Assembly: GCA_002315555.1 (NCBI GenBank)
Contig: DCHF01000053.1
Location: 1-52,363 of the forward strand
Source of the DNA: Lachnospiraceae bacterium UBA1759
GTDB lineage: Bacteria; Bacillota; Clostridia; Lachnospirales; Lachnospiraceae
Length of the DNA: 52,363 nucleotides
Direction of reading: 5' to 3'
In this document: piece by piece, positions 1-8,194 of the stretch
How positions within the stretch are numbered: position 1 is the stretch's first letter
Layout of the letters: every line of letters starts with the position of its first letter
Notes under the pieces: generated by a model
What the model saw: only the letters and a program-made list of their open reading frames with translations
The model's database searches: none
Told to the model about the DNA's origin: nothing
Position numbers and translations under genes: made by a program

Positions 1-1279
1 CGATGTACTTATTGCAACGCTTGAACAGGTTAAAGACTTCGGTGATGCAGTCTGCGACATGCAGGGTCTCCATGCACTTCTGCGTCTTTTCGATTGCAGC
101 TTCCGCGGTCGCCTTCAAATCCATATCCACGTCTTCAACACAGCCCTTCGGCTCAACAACGCCGCCAAAGTACTTGTTGCTCATGGAGATGGTACGATTG
201 ACCAGATTACCCAGGGTATTTGCGAGGTCGGAATTAAAACGCTCGGTCACAAGGTCCCAGGTGATATTACCGTCATTTTCAAACGGAGTCTCATGAAGAA
301 CAAAGTAACGGACCGCATCGACACCGTAAACAGACGCAAGGTCATCGGCATAGATCACGTTGCCACGGGACTTACTCATCTTCTCACCGCCCTGGATCAG
401 CCACGGATGACCGAACACCTGCTTCGGAAGCGGAATATCAAGCGCCATCAGCATAATGGGCCAATAGATCGTATGGAAGCGGAGAATGTCCTTGCCGATG
501 AGATGAACATCGGCCGGCCAGTACTTCTTGAACAGTTCATCCGGTTCTTCATCCAGCTTGTAGCCAAGACCGGTGATGTAGTTGGAAAGCGCATCGATCC
601 AAACGTAAACGACATGCTTGGGATCAAAGTCAACCTGAACGCCCCACTTGAATGAGGTACGGGAAACGCAGAGATCCTGCAGACCCGGAAGCAGGAAGTT
701 GTTCAGCATTTCGTTCTTTCTGGAAACCGGCTGAATGAATTCGTCATGCTCATTGATATACTGGATCAGACGGTCTGCGTACTTGCTCATCTTGAAGAAA
801 TAAGCTTCCTCGTTTGCCTTGACAAGCGGTCTTCCGCAGTCCGGGCAGATGCCGTCCGGCGCCTGAGAGTTCGTGAAGAACGCCTCATCCGGAACACAGT
901 ACAGACCTTCATAGGATCCTTTGTAAATATCACCCTTGTCATAGAGCTTCTTGAAGATCTTCTGTACGACCTTCTCATGATCCTCATCGGTAGTGCGGAT
1001 GAAACGGTCATATGACGTATTCATCTCGTCCCAGATGCGGCGGATCTCGCCGGCAACACCATCCACGAATTCCTTCGGGGTAACGCCTGCGGCCTTGGCC
1101 TTCTCTTCGATCTTCTGACCATGCTCGTCGGTACCGGTCATGAAGCGTACATCATAGCCCTGCATTCTCTTAAAGCGGGCGATGGAGTCCGCCAGAATGA
1201 TCTCATAGGTGTTTCCGATGTGCGGCTTGCCGGACGTGTAAGCAATGGCCGTTGTAATGTAATAGGGTTTCTTTTCCAT
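1..1279 (-). CDS. metG: Methionyl-tRNA synthetase, 3' end cut off by window edge
   Basis: This class I aminoacyl-tRNA synthetase charges tRNA-Met in the cytoplasm. About 426 codons are visible from the ATG at 1279, and the reading frame runs off the left edge without a stop. An AGGAGG-like site (GGAGGTAAA) lies just upstream. The translation opens MEKKPYYITTAIAYTSGKPH, followed by IGNTYE, which gives the HIGH-type signature as HIGN. The KMSKS loop is present as KMSKSRGNV. The zinc-knuckle insert reads YCVPDE then CPDCGR, so one of the four usual cysteine/histidine ligands is Asp. It lies 116 bp downstream of galT on the same strand, separated by a stem-loop. The identification is certain; the C-terminal part, including any tRNA-binding extension, cannot be seen. 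Confidence 0.95.
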   Translation of the reverse strand, partial: MEKKPYYITTAIAYTSGKPHIGNTYEIILADSIARFKRMQGYDVRFMTGTDEHGQKIEEKAKAAGVTPKEFVDGVAGEIRRIWDEMNTSYDRFIRTTDEDHEKVVQKIFKKLYDKGDIYKGSYEGLYCVPDEAFFTNSQAPDGICPDCGRPLVKANEEAYFFKMSKYADRLIQYINEHDEFIQPVSRKNEMLNNFLLPGLQDLCVSRTSFKWGVQVDFDPKHVVYVWIDALSNYITGLGYKLDEEPDELFKKYWPADVHLIGKDILRFHTIYWPIMLMALDIPLPKQVFGHPWLIQGGEKMSKSRGNVIYADDLASVYGVDAVRYFVLHETPFENDGNITWDLVTERFNSDLANTLGNLVNRTISMSNKYFGGVVEPKGCVEDVDMDLKATAEAAIEKTQKCMETLHVADCITEVFNLFKRCNKYI

Positions 1280-1328
1280 GATTTACCTCCTTACGAATAC
1301 AGCGAATGGAACTGTACTCTAAAGTTGC

Positions 1329-1360
1329 AGCCGCCTGTACACACTCCGGCACAGGCGGCT
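1329..1360 (-). terminator. Stem-loop between galT and metG, weak terminator at best
   Basis: Arms AGCCGCCTGT (1329-1338) and ACAGGCGGCT (1351-1360) pair perfectly over 10 bp with a 12-nt loop. On the minus strand the stem is followed by GCAACTTT, not a proper U-tract, so galT transcripts may partly read through into metG. Confidence 0.35.
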
Positions 1361-1395
1361 AAAACATCGCACAACGATGAATTGTACGTAGTAAC

Positions 1396-2928
1396 TTATA
1401 CGGTCTTCAGGAATGCCTTGACGCCTTCTCTGCCCTCAGCGGTGCAAGGATATACGCCGCAGTCTTCCAGAACACCGGCAAAGACCTTACCGACTTCTGC
1501 ATCGATGATCTTCTGAATGTTCTCTGCATTGACCTCATCATATTCTTTCAGGAATGCATATGCCCAATCCGCATGCTTTTCAAGATCATCGATCTTGTAA
1601 AGATCTTCTCCGGCAAGGATCGCTTCCTTCAGATGCTGAAGCTCATCCTTTAATCTGGCCGGGAGCACCGCCATGCCCATGACCTCGATCAGTCCGATGT
1701 TCTCTTTCTTGATATGATGATATTCCGGACGCGGATGATAAACACCCAGCGGGCGCTCTTCCGTCGTGATATTGTTGCGAAGTACAAGGTCCAGCTCATA
1801 CTGACCGTCCTTCATACGGGCGATCGGTGTGATGGTGTTATGCGGCTCACCGTCCGTCTCGGCAAAGATGAAGCTTGCTTCATCGGTGTAACCGCGCCAT
1901 GCGTTCAGGATCTTTTCCGCAAGGTCGATCATGCGGTCCTTATCGGTACCGTTGAGACGCAGGCAGGTCAGCGGCCAATGTACCAGACCGATGGTCACGT
2001 CTTCAAAACCGTCCACAGTCACGGTCTCATCGATGGGCGCAAGCGCCATCGGGAAATCATAGTGACCTCCCTGATAATGGTCATGGCTTAAGATGGAACC
2101 GCCGACGATGGGAAGATCGGCATTGGAGCCCAGCATGTAATGCGGCATGACTTCCACAAAGCTTAACAGCTTGTCAAAGGTCGCGCGCTCGATCTTCATC
2201 GGCACATGATCCATGTTTAACAGAATGCAGTGCTCGTTATAGTAGCCGTACGGAGAGTACTGGAAGCCCCAGCGGGCGCCGGCCAGTTCCATCGGAATAA
2301 TGCGATGATTGGAACGGCCCGGATGATTAACGCGGCCCTGATAGCCCTCGTTTTCAGCGCAGAGCTGGCACTTGGGATACGCACTCTGCGGTGCGCTCTT
2401 CGCTGCGGCAATGGCCTTGGGATCCTTTTCCGGCTTGGAAAGATTGATCGTAATAACGATGGGACCGTACTTGGAATCCACGGTGTAGCGGACGTCCTTG
2501 CACAGACGGTAGCGACGGATATAATCCACATCCTGGCTGAACTTATAGAACCAGTCCGTAGCCGCCTTCTTATCCACGTTGTACAGGCTGTAGAACGTGT
2601 CGATGACCGTCTTCGGTCTTGCCATCAGCGTATTCATGATCTTGGAATCAAACAGATCGCGATAGGTCGTGGAATCCGCTTCCATCAGCCCCTTCTCCGC
2701 GGCATAGTCCAGAAGATCCTTTAAAATAGCCTCGAGCTCTGCACCGTCCTTATGGTCCGCATCACCGACGCAGGCATAGGTTCCGTCCCCTTCAAGGACC
2801 TCGCCTTCAAACGCATCTTCCTTGAACAGTGCCAGGATCTGGTTGATCGCATAGATATTCTCTTCTTTGGGGAGAATGCCCGTATCGTTTGCGTAACGGA
2901 TCAGTTCTCTTACGGAATCGTAAAACAT
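1396..2928 (-). CDS. galT: UDP-glucose--hexose-1-phosphate uridylyltransferase (GalT, family 2)
   Basis: This is the second step of the Leloir pathway: UMP transfer from UDP-glucose to galactose-1-phosphate. The roughly 510-residue length and the sequence match the Firmicutes family 2 GalT rather than the 350-residue E. coli type. The motif SHDHYQGG sits mid-protein and supplies the active-site histidine region. Two starts are possible. An ATG at 2943 overlaps the galK stop (TAATG), but AAGGAG lies 7 nt before the internal ATG at 2926-2928 (MFYDSVRELI), so I chose 2928. It is co-transcribed with galK, and no galE or galM is visible nearby. Confidence 0.93.
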   Translation of the reverse strand: MFYDSVRELIRYANDTGILPKEENIYAINQILALFKEDAFEGEVLEGDGTYACVGDADHKDGAELEAILKDLLDYAAEKGLMEADSTTYRDLFDSKIMNTLMARPKTVIDTFYSLYNVDKKAATDWFYKFSQDVDYIRRYRLCKDVRYTVDSKYGPIVITINLSKPEKDPKAIAAAKSAPQSAYPKCQLCAENEGYQGRVNHPGRSNHRIIPMELAGARWGFQYSPYGYYNEHCILLNMDHVPMKIERATFDKLLSFVEVMPHYMLGSNADLPIVGGSILSHDHYQGGHYDFPMALAPIDETVTVDGFEDVTIGLVHWPLTCLRLNGTDKDRMIDLAEKILNAWRGYTDEASFIFAETDGEPHNTITPIARMKDGQYELDLVLRNNITTEERPLGVYHPRPEYHHIKKENIGLIEVMGMAVLPARLKDELQHLKEAILAGEDLYKIDDLEKHADWAYAFLKEYDEVNAENIQKIIDAEVGKVFAGVLEDCGVYPCTAEGREGVKAFLKTV

Positions 2929-2942
2929 AGTCTGCTCCTTCA

Positions 2943-4112
2943 TTACTCCAGAATACCGGTACCGTCGCCGATCTCAACGACATAGAAGTCTGCGGCATAG
3001 CCGATCTTCTTGACATAGTTCTCACCGACGTTCTTGATGAAGGCATCCACAGCCTCGTCCTTAACGATTGCAACCGCGCAGCCGCCAAAGCCCGCACCGG
3101 TCATTCTTGCGCCGACACAGCCTTCGATCTTCCATGCTTCTTCTGCAATGGTATCCAGTTCGATACCGGTAACTTCATAGTCATCACGAAGAGAAACGTG
3201 AGAAGCGTTCATCAGCTTACCGAAGCCTTCCACATCACCGGACTTCAGCATGTCGACAGCCTTCACGGTGCGCTGGTTCTCGTAGACCGCATGACGGGCT
3301 CTCTTCTGACGTACCGGGCACTTGATCGCGTCAACATTGGCTTCGAATTCAGCCTCGGTCAGTTCGCCGAGTGCCTTGATGTCAAGGACCTTCTGCAGTT
3401 CTGCAAGAGCGGTCTCACACTCGGTACGGCGCTCATTGTACTTGGAATCCGCAAGTCCGCGCTTCTTGTTCGTGCAGATGATGACGATCTTCATGCCATC
3501 CAGAACGATCGGCGCATATTCATATTCCAGCGTAGCGGTGTCCAGGAAGATCGCGTTGTCCTTCTTGCCCATGGCAATGGCAAACTGATCCATGATACCG
3601 CAGTTAACGCCGTTGTAGTTGTTTTCGGAGTACTGGCCTAAAAGAGCAATGTCCTTATTGCAGACGTCAAAACCGAACAGAACATTGATGACCTTGCCCA
3701 TACCGACTTCGATGGAAGCGGATGAAGAAAGACCGGAAGCGTTCGGGATGTTGCCCCAAAGGTAGATATCCATACCGGCATCAACGACCATGCCCTTCTG
3801 TGCATAGGTCCATACCATGCCCATCAGGTAGTTGGAGAAGCCCTTTTCCCTGTCAAATTCCATCGCGGTGATATCGCGCTCAACGACACCTGCCTTCTCG
3901 AAGTTGCCGGAGAAGAAACGGACCTTGGTATCCTCTCTCTTTCTTGCTGCGAAATAGGTGCCGATAGTCAGTGCGCACGGGAATACATGACCGCCGTTAT
4001 AGTCGGTATGTTCACCGATCATATTGACACGTCCCGGTGAGAATACGGTTACGATCTCTCCGCCTTCACCGAACACAGCTTCAAACTTCTGAATCAGTTC
4101 ATTCTTTGTCAT
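2943..4112 (-). CDS. galK: Galactokinase
   Basis: This GHMP kinase phosphorylates galactose to galactose-1-phosphate, feeding GalT. The 389-residue length is normal. Visible motifs are the galactokinase signature GRVNMIGEHTDYNGG near residue 27, the glycine/serine-rich ATP loop GLSSSAS near residue 128, and the C-terminal GHMP motif GAGFGGCAVA near residue 340. The ATG at 4112 is preceded by AAAGGAGAG. It is the first gene of galK-galT, driven by a near-consensus promoter at 4217-4245. The 5' leader of about 100 nt contains a small CAGCC/GGCTG hairpin just before the ribosome site. Confidence 0.96.
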   Translation of the reverse strand: MTKNELIQKFEAVFGEGGEIVTVFSPGRVNMIGEHTDYNGGHVFPCALTIGTYFAARKREDTKVRFFSGNFEKAGVVERDITAMEFDREKGFSNYLMGMVWTYAQKGMVVDAGMDIYLWGNIPNASGLSSSASIEVGMGKVINVLFGFDVCNKDIALLGQYSENNYNGVNCGIMDQFAIAMGKKDNAIFLDTATLEYEYAPIVLDGMKIVIICTNKKRGLADSKYNERRTECETALAELQKVLDIKALGELTEAEFEANVDAIKCPVRQKRARHAVYENQRTVKAVDMLKSGDVEGFGKLMNASHVSLRDDYEVTGIELDTIAEEAWKIEGCVGARMTGAGFGGCAVAIVKDEAVDAFIKNVGENYVKKIGYAADFYVVEIGDGTGILE

Positions 4113-4216
4113 TTTTCTCTCCTTTTTAACAGCCTCTTGCCGGCTGATGATCTCTTGGTTCCGTGCTTATATGCCGTACAAAATACAGCAAAACAGCACA
4201 TAGATATACAGATAAA

Positions 4217-4245
4217 AGTATACCCAAAAGAAGGCCCACTGTCAA
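4217..4245 (-). promoter_or_regulatory. Sigma-A promoter of galK-galT
   Basis: On the minus strand TTGACA (4245-4240), a 17-bp spacer and TATACT (4222-4217) form a near-perfect vegetative promoter. Transcription should start near 4210, giving a leader of about 100 nt before galK. The leader has GTGCT/AGCAC short arms that might be an operator, but this is weak. Confidence 0.8.
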
Positions 4246-4263
4246 TGATGAAAGAATTTGCCC

Positions 4264-5010
4264 TCAGTCGAATTCCGTCATATATTCGCGGAAATGCAGC
4301 GGACAATGATTTCGCTGGCAGACCGGGTTCATCCGCTGGACGATCGTCGTACTGTCAAAATAGGTGTTCCAAAGGCCGCAGTAGGCATCGGCCGGCATCA
4401 GGCCGTTCTCACCGAGAACGATCTCCCCCTCCACGAAATACCAGTTCATCCCCGGCGCGTAGACCACGGATTTCTTCCGCTTTTCATCATAGATCATAAA
4501 GGCCTGCGTGTTGAACCGCTCCGCAAAATGGTCCGCGATCAGCGGAAGAACATCGTTCACCGGGCCGATCCTGGAAAAGAACGCTCCGTTATCCAGGCTG
4601 TCAAAACGCACGAACCCGGTCAGAAGATGAGCCTCGTTCCGGGACTTCCGGTTCAGTTCAAAGGCCCGCATGACCTGCGGCACCGCCAATTCTTCCGTCA
4701 CATCCTTTCCCCGGTAAAAGCTGTAACGGAGGAACTGAAAGACCGCTTCCGCCTTATCCGGTGTTCCGGCGCAGAGTGCCCCCTCCGTCATCTTCCATGT
4801 GCGGAAACCCAGATTCTTCCGGATCCCGTTTATGACCTTCTCCGCCTTTTCATAGGATTCCTCCGGGCGCACAAGCTCGGACACGAAGGATAATTGTTCA
4901 TTTTTTCCGATTTTAAGATGGATCTCGCTGTTCGGCACAGGGTCCGACCACGCATCATATATAGCGCTGAGAACAGATTCTGCGCGATCCTCGCAATAAA
5001 ACGTCTTCAT
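4264..5010 (-). CDS. DUF4130-family putative DNA metabolism protein (TIGR03915 type)
   Basis: The 248-residue protein opens MKTFYCEDRAESVLSAIYDA and belongs to the DUF4130/TIGR03915 family. By gene neighbourhood that family is regularly paired with a helix-hairpin-helix radical SAM protein and, in other bacteria, is fused to a uracil-DNA-glycosylase-like domain. No catalytic motif is obvious to me. The gene begins 3 bp after the radical SAM gene stop, so the two are translated as a pair and presumably act together in repair or processing of modified DNA. The biochemical activity is unknown to me. The pair sits behind a perfect LexA box (see 6585-6604), which supports a DNA-damage role. Confidence 0.85.
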   Translation of the reverse strand: MKTFYCEDRAESVLSAIYDAWSDPVPNSEIHLKIGKNEQLSFVSELVRPEESYEKAEKVINGIRKNLGFRTWKMTEGALCAGTPDKAEAVFQFLRYSFYRGKDVTEELAVPQVMRAFELNRKSRNEAHLLTGFVRFDSLDNGAFFSRIGPVNDVLPLIADHFAERFNTQAFMIYDEKRKKSVVYAPGMNWYFVEGEIVLGENGLMPADAYCGLWNTYFDSTTIVQRMNPVCQRNHCPLHFREYMTEFD

Positions 5011-5013
5011 TTT

Positions 5014-6561
5014 TCACATTCTTTCCGCTTTCATCCCAAGATCTGCAAACAGATTCATCTGCCGGAAGTTTTCCTGCCGCGCAGTCTTCCAGTTCTTTTC
5101 GCGGTCCATGCTGATCATTTCATTCGTGATAAAGCGCTCCTCGATCCGGGTACGGAACATCTGCTGTCCGTGGCACAGGATAAAGTAATGCGCGCGTTTC
5201 AGAACGACACCCATGCGTTTCAGCGCGTCATAGTCCAGACGGCCGGTCCTGCGGGCCTTGACGATGCGTTCCGCCGACTTGGGCCCGATACCCGGCACGC
5301 GAAGCAGTGTACCGTAATCCGCCTTTTCCACCTCGACCGGGAAGAGCTCCAGATGACGGAGTGCCCAGCCGCACTTGGGATCCAAAAGCGGATGCAGATT
5401 GGGACGATCCGGACTCAGAAGCTCGCCCGCCACAAAGCCGTAATAGCGGAGCAGGAAGTCCGCCTGATACAACCGGTGTTCGCGGAGAAGCGGCGGACCG
5501 TCCGGGTTCTCCGGAAGCGCGCTGTCATGGGTGATGTTGATGAATGCCGAATAGAATACCCGCTTCAGGTCGTAGCTCTGGTAAAGAAGCTCGGCCTTGG
5601 TCATGATATCGAAATCCGTTTCCCTGGTGGCGCCGATGATCATCTGTGTGCTCTGGCCGGCAGGAACGAATTTGGAAAGCCGGCCGTCGGCCATCCACTG
5701 CCGGTCCTGAAGGTGCGTCTTCTCCGGAAGCCACATGGTCTTTGGCGCGGTCTTGGCACCGGTTGCGGTCAGCGCGCCGGAGGATGTGATGATCTTGCCG
5801 TTTGCCTGAGCGTCCGTGATCTCCCGCTCCGTTGCCGTCAGCTGCTCCTTGGGAACGGCCTGTTCCCAGAGCGCGTGTATGTCCGGGGTGCGGCTTCCGA
5901 GGCGGATCCGCGTGGTCTCATAGGCAGAGTTACAGTACTGCCCGGTCCCGTGGATGCCCTCCTGGATATGCTTCACGCCGCCCAGGATGCTCTCCTCCTT
6001 TTTGGAGGGAGCCAGTGCTTTCAGGCCCTCCGATGTGGGGAGTTCAAGGTTCATACTCATGCGGTCCGCGAGGAAGCCGACCTTCTCCAAAAGCAAGGCA
6101 TCCGCGCCGGGGATCCCTTTTACATGGATGTAGCCCATAAAGCGGTATTTGTAGCGGAGAAGGTATAGAGATTCGTAGAGAAGCTCCATCGTCCGGTTGG
6201 GTGAACCGTACACGCCTGATGACAGAAACAGTCCTTCAATGTAGTTTCTGCGGTAAAATTCGATGGTTAGCGTGCAGATCTCCTCCGGAGTGAATATCGC
6301 CCGCCGGACGTCATTGGACCGCCGATTGACACAATATTTGCAGTCATAAACGCATTCATTGGTCATCAGGATCTTGAGAAGCGACACACATCGGCCGTCC
6401 GGTGTAAAGGTGTGGCAGATCCCCGAGGCGCATGCCGAGCCCAAGCTTCCCTTCACCGCTGCCCGGTCGTTACCGCTGGAGGTGCAGGCCACATCGTACT
6501 TTGCCGCATCCGAAAGTATCTCCAGTTTTTCTTTAATTGTCATCGACTGCTGAATTTCCAT
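5014..6561 (-). CDS. Radical SAM / helix-hairpin-helix putative DNA repair protein (TIGR03916 type)
   Basis: The 515-residue protein has the radical SAM cluster motif CVYDCKYC near residue 70 (CxxxCxxC), followed by NRRSNDVRRA. A helix-hairpin-helix DNA-binding motif, LLRVPGIGPKSAERIVKARR, lies in the C-terminal third. This matches the family annotated as putative DNA modification/repair radical SAM protein; its substrate is not established. The start is uncertain. ATG 6561 lies exactly where transcription should begin and has no Shine-Dalgarno site, while the in-frame ATG at 6543 (MTIKEKLEILSDAAKYDVAC) fits family N-termini better but also has only a weak GGAAA. It is the first gene of a two-gene operon with the DUF4130 protein. 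Confidence 0.88.
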   Translation of the reverse strand: MEIQQSMTIKEKLEILSDAAKYDVACTSSGNDRAAVKGSLGSACASGICHTFTPDGRCVSLLKILMTNECVYDCKYCVNRRSNDVRRAIFTPEEICTLTIEFYRRNYIEGLFLSSGVYGSPNRTMELLYESLYLLRYKYRFMGYIHVKGIPGADALLLEKVGFLADRMSMNLELPTSEGLKALAPSKKEESILGGVKHIQEGIHGTGQYCNSAYETTRIRLGSRTPDIHALWEQAVPKEQLTATEREITDAQANGKIITSSGALTATGAKTAPKTMWLPEKTHLQDRQWMADGRLSKFVPAGQSTQMIIGATRETDFDIMTKAELLYQSYDLKRVFYSAFINITHDSALPENPDGPPLLREHRLYQADFLLRYYGFVAGELLSPDRPNLHPLLDPKCGWALRHLELFPVEVEKADYGTLLRVPGIGPKSAERIVKARRTGRLDYDALKRMGVVLKRAHYFILCHGQQMFRTRIEERFITNEMISMDREKNWKTARQENFRQMNLFADLGMKAERM

Positions 6562-6567
6562 AGTTCA

Positions 6568-6596
6568 AGTATACCATCCCCGGCATTCGAACGCAA
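6568..6596 (-). promoter_or_regulatory. Promoter of the radical SAM/DUF4130 operon
   Basis: On the minus strand TTGCGT (6596-6591), a 17-bp spacer and TATACT (6573-6568) are followed by only six bases before the ATG at 6561. The predicted start of transcription coincides with that ATG. The -35 lies inside the LexA box. Confidence 0.7.
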
Positions 6597-6604
6597 GTTC
6601 GAAT
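6585..6604. promoter_or_regulatory. LexA (SOS) operator
   Basis: A perfect 8-bp inverted repeat with a 4-bp centre contains CGAAC-N4-GTTCG at 6588-6601, which is exactly the Gram-positive LexA/DinR operator. It overlaps the -35 of the radical SAM/DUF4130 promoter, the expected position for repression that is relieved by DNA damage. Confidence 0.85.
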
Positions 6605-6651
6605 TTCAACACATTTCCATATGCATATCGCCGGTCCCATAATACGGACAC

Positions 6652-6702
6652 AAAAAGCTCCGGCAAAGAGCGTCACACTTTATGACCGTTTCTTGCCGGA
6701 GC
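6652..6702 (-). terminator. Terminator of the M18-ABC-HAD-phosphodiesterase operon
   Basis: Arms GCTCCGGCAA (6657-6666) and TTGCCGGAGC (6693-6702) pair perfectly. On the minus strand the stem is followed by TTTTTG, ten bases after the last gene's stop. The loop is long (26 nt). Confidence 0.75.
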
Positions 6703-6711
6703 CTTCTTGAA

Positions 6712-7527
6712 TTATGAATTTTCCTTCGGATATACCTTATACCGGTGCACGATGTTCAGGTCCTCCGGCATCGCAAGTCCGTGCGATCCCAGGTTTCCGT
6801 CGATCTCGTGACATCCGTGATCCATCGCAAATCCGACCAGTGTATTATGTTTCTTCCAGTGCTTTTCCACAAGCACGCTGAGCATGGAAAACTCGCCGCT
6901 GTTCGCGCGAAGCTCGCCGATGGCCTCCCTGCTCTCCGGCCCGAAACGGTGCATGACCGCATCGTAATTTCCGTGATAGACCACCACAAAATCATAGGCA
7001 TCCTCCAGAATGACCTCCACTGCCTTGGCCGTGATCTCCTCGATCGTATCATAAAGAAAATAGTCCATGGCACGGTTCAGATAGATCTTTCCGAGGCTGC
7101 AGGTGGTATCGCCGATGATGACCGCCCGCTTTCCCGCGCGGATCAGGGCGTCGAACACGGTGTCGATGGTGATGACCGGCTTCTCATAGGCCTGAATCCC
7201 GTGGACCTCCGGCTGCGCGCCGGTATACATCGTACCGAAGCACACCGGTGTCACAGACGGCATGACCGTCTGAAGCGGCACATCGACCTCGGTATGATTC
7301 ACCATATCGCGAAGCTGCACCGGGTACCTCTTATACACCCACTGCGCGATCGCATCCGGATTGTACATCAGCACGCGATCTGCCTTTTCACCGTTCAAAG
7401 CCTCGTCCACATAGGCCGAAAGGATCCGGTTCTTTTCGTGCGCCTCCTTCGGCGCCTCGATACCCATGGCGTAGCAAAGAGCCGCCGCGATGGTATCCAG
7501 CGAGGTCTCATTCAGCATTTCCTTCAT
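6712..7527 (-). CDS. Alkaline-phosphatase-superfamily-like phosphodiesterase, function unknown
   Basis: The 271-residue protein resembles type I phosphodiesterases/nucleotide pyrophosphatases. TPVCFGTMYTGAQPEVHGI near residue 95 fits the region around the catalytic Thr/Ser. VVVYHGNYDAVMHRFGP near residue 185 and FAMDHGCHEIDGNLGSHG near residue 235 supply Asp and His residues suited to metal binding. No signal peptide or membrane segment is visible, so it should be cytoplasmic. It starts 20 bp inside the HAD phosphatase gene (overlap 7508-7527), indicating translational coupling, and is the last gene of a four-gene operon. The substrate is unknown; the pairing with a HAD phosphatase suggests a phosphorylated small molecule. 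Confidence 0.6.
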   Translation of the reverse strand: MKEMLNETSLDTIAAALCYAMGIEAPKEAHEKNRILSAYVDEALNGEKADRVLMYNPDAIAQWVYKRYPVQLRDMVNHTEVDVPLQTVMPSVTPVCFGTMYTGAQPEVHGIQAYEKPVITIDTVFDALIRAGKRAVIIGDTTCSLGKIYLNRAMDYFLYDTIEEITAKAVEVILEDAYDFVVVYHGNYDAVMHRFGPESREAIGELRANSGEFSMLSVLVEKHWKKHNTLVGFAMDHGCHEIDGNLGSHGLAMPEDLNIVHRYKVYPKENS

Positions 7528-8194
7528 TGTTTGCTCCTCTCAAAACTTCTTGAAGCTCACTCATGTCCGTGATGAGAACATCAGCCGCAGACAGGTCCTG
7601 ATCACCGCTTCCCGGATTCACAAATCCGATCGTGAACATTCCCGCCGCTCTTCCGGCCCGGGTCCCGTTCTCCGAATCCTCGATGACCACACACTCCTCC
7701 GGTGAGGCCCCGAGAAGCCTTGCCGCCTCCAGAAACGTGTCCGGCGCCGGCTTTGAATTCTTCACGCTCTGCCCGGAAAACACCACCTTGAAATGGTGAT
7801 CGATCCCGATGGCCTTTATACAGCGTTCCACATAAAACAACGGGGACGATGACGCCACCGCCATCACATACCCCTGTTCGTCCAACCGGTCCAGAATCTC
7901 CCGGATGCCTTTTACCGGGCGGAATCCTTCTTCGTCCTCGATTGCCATGACCATTTCCCGATAGCGTTTTCTGGCAGGATGACCGCGCAAGACCTTTCCG
8001 TAATACTCTTCAACGATCCGGTCCAGCGCCTGCTCCGTCGCGCCGATGGCATGCTTATAATGTTCCCATGCCACCTCGATTCCGAATTCCTCGGCAAAGA
8101 TCCGCTTCCACGCGCGGTAGTGCTGCGGTTCGGAATCCAGGAGCGTTCCGTCCATGTCCCAGAGAATGTATTTTTTACTTGAACTGTGAATCAT
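7508..8194 (-). CDS. HAD-superfamily hydrolase, beta-phosphoglucomutase-like
   Basis: This 228-residue soluble HAD enzyme has the nucleophile motif DMDGTLLDSE (residues 13-22), motif II SSSP mid-protein, Lys in VKNSKPAPDTF, and the acidic motif VVIEDSENG. The helical cap is of the subfamily I beta-phosphoglucomutase type, so it may be a sugar-phosphate phosphatase or mutase; the sequence does not settle the substrate. The start was set at the ATG at 8194 (MIHSSSKKYI), 8 nt after AAGGAG, rather than the longer upstream extension. It overlaps the upstream ABC gene by 20 bp and the downstream phosphodiesterase by 20 bp, so all three are probably coupled. Confidence 0.85.
   Translation of the reverse strand: MIHSSSKKYILWDMDGTLLDSEPQHYRAWKRIFAEEFGIEVAWEHYKHAIGATEQALDRIVEEYYGKVLRGHPARKRYREMVMAIEDEEGFRPVKGIREILDRLDEQGYVMAVASSSPLFYVERCIKAIGIDHHFKVVFSGQSVKNSKPAPDTFLEAARLLGASPEECVVIEDSENGTRAGRAAGMFTIGFVNPGSGDQDLSAADVLITDMSELQEVLRGANNEGNAE

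Noticed and set aside
4109..4306. Small minus-strand frame between the DUF4130 gene and galK
   Set aside because: It covers the galK promoter and the end of the DUF4130 gene, has no ribosome site, and its composition is not protein-like.
4894..6168. A 424-codon plus-strand frame across the radical SAM gene
   Set aside because: Shadow frame. The opposite strand has the radical SAM cysteine motif and the helix-hairpin-helix.
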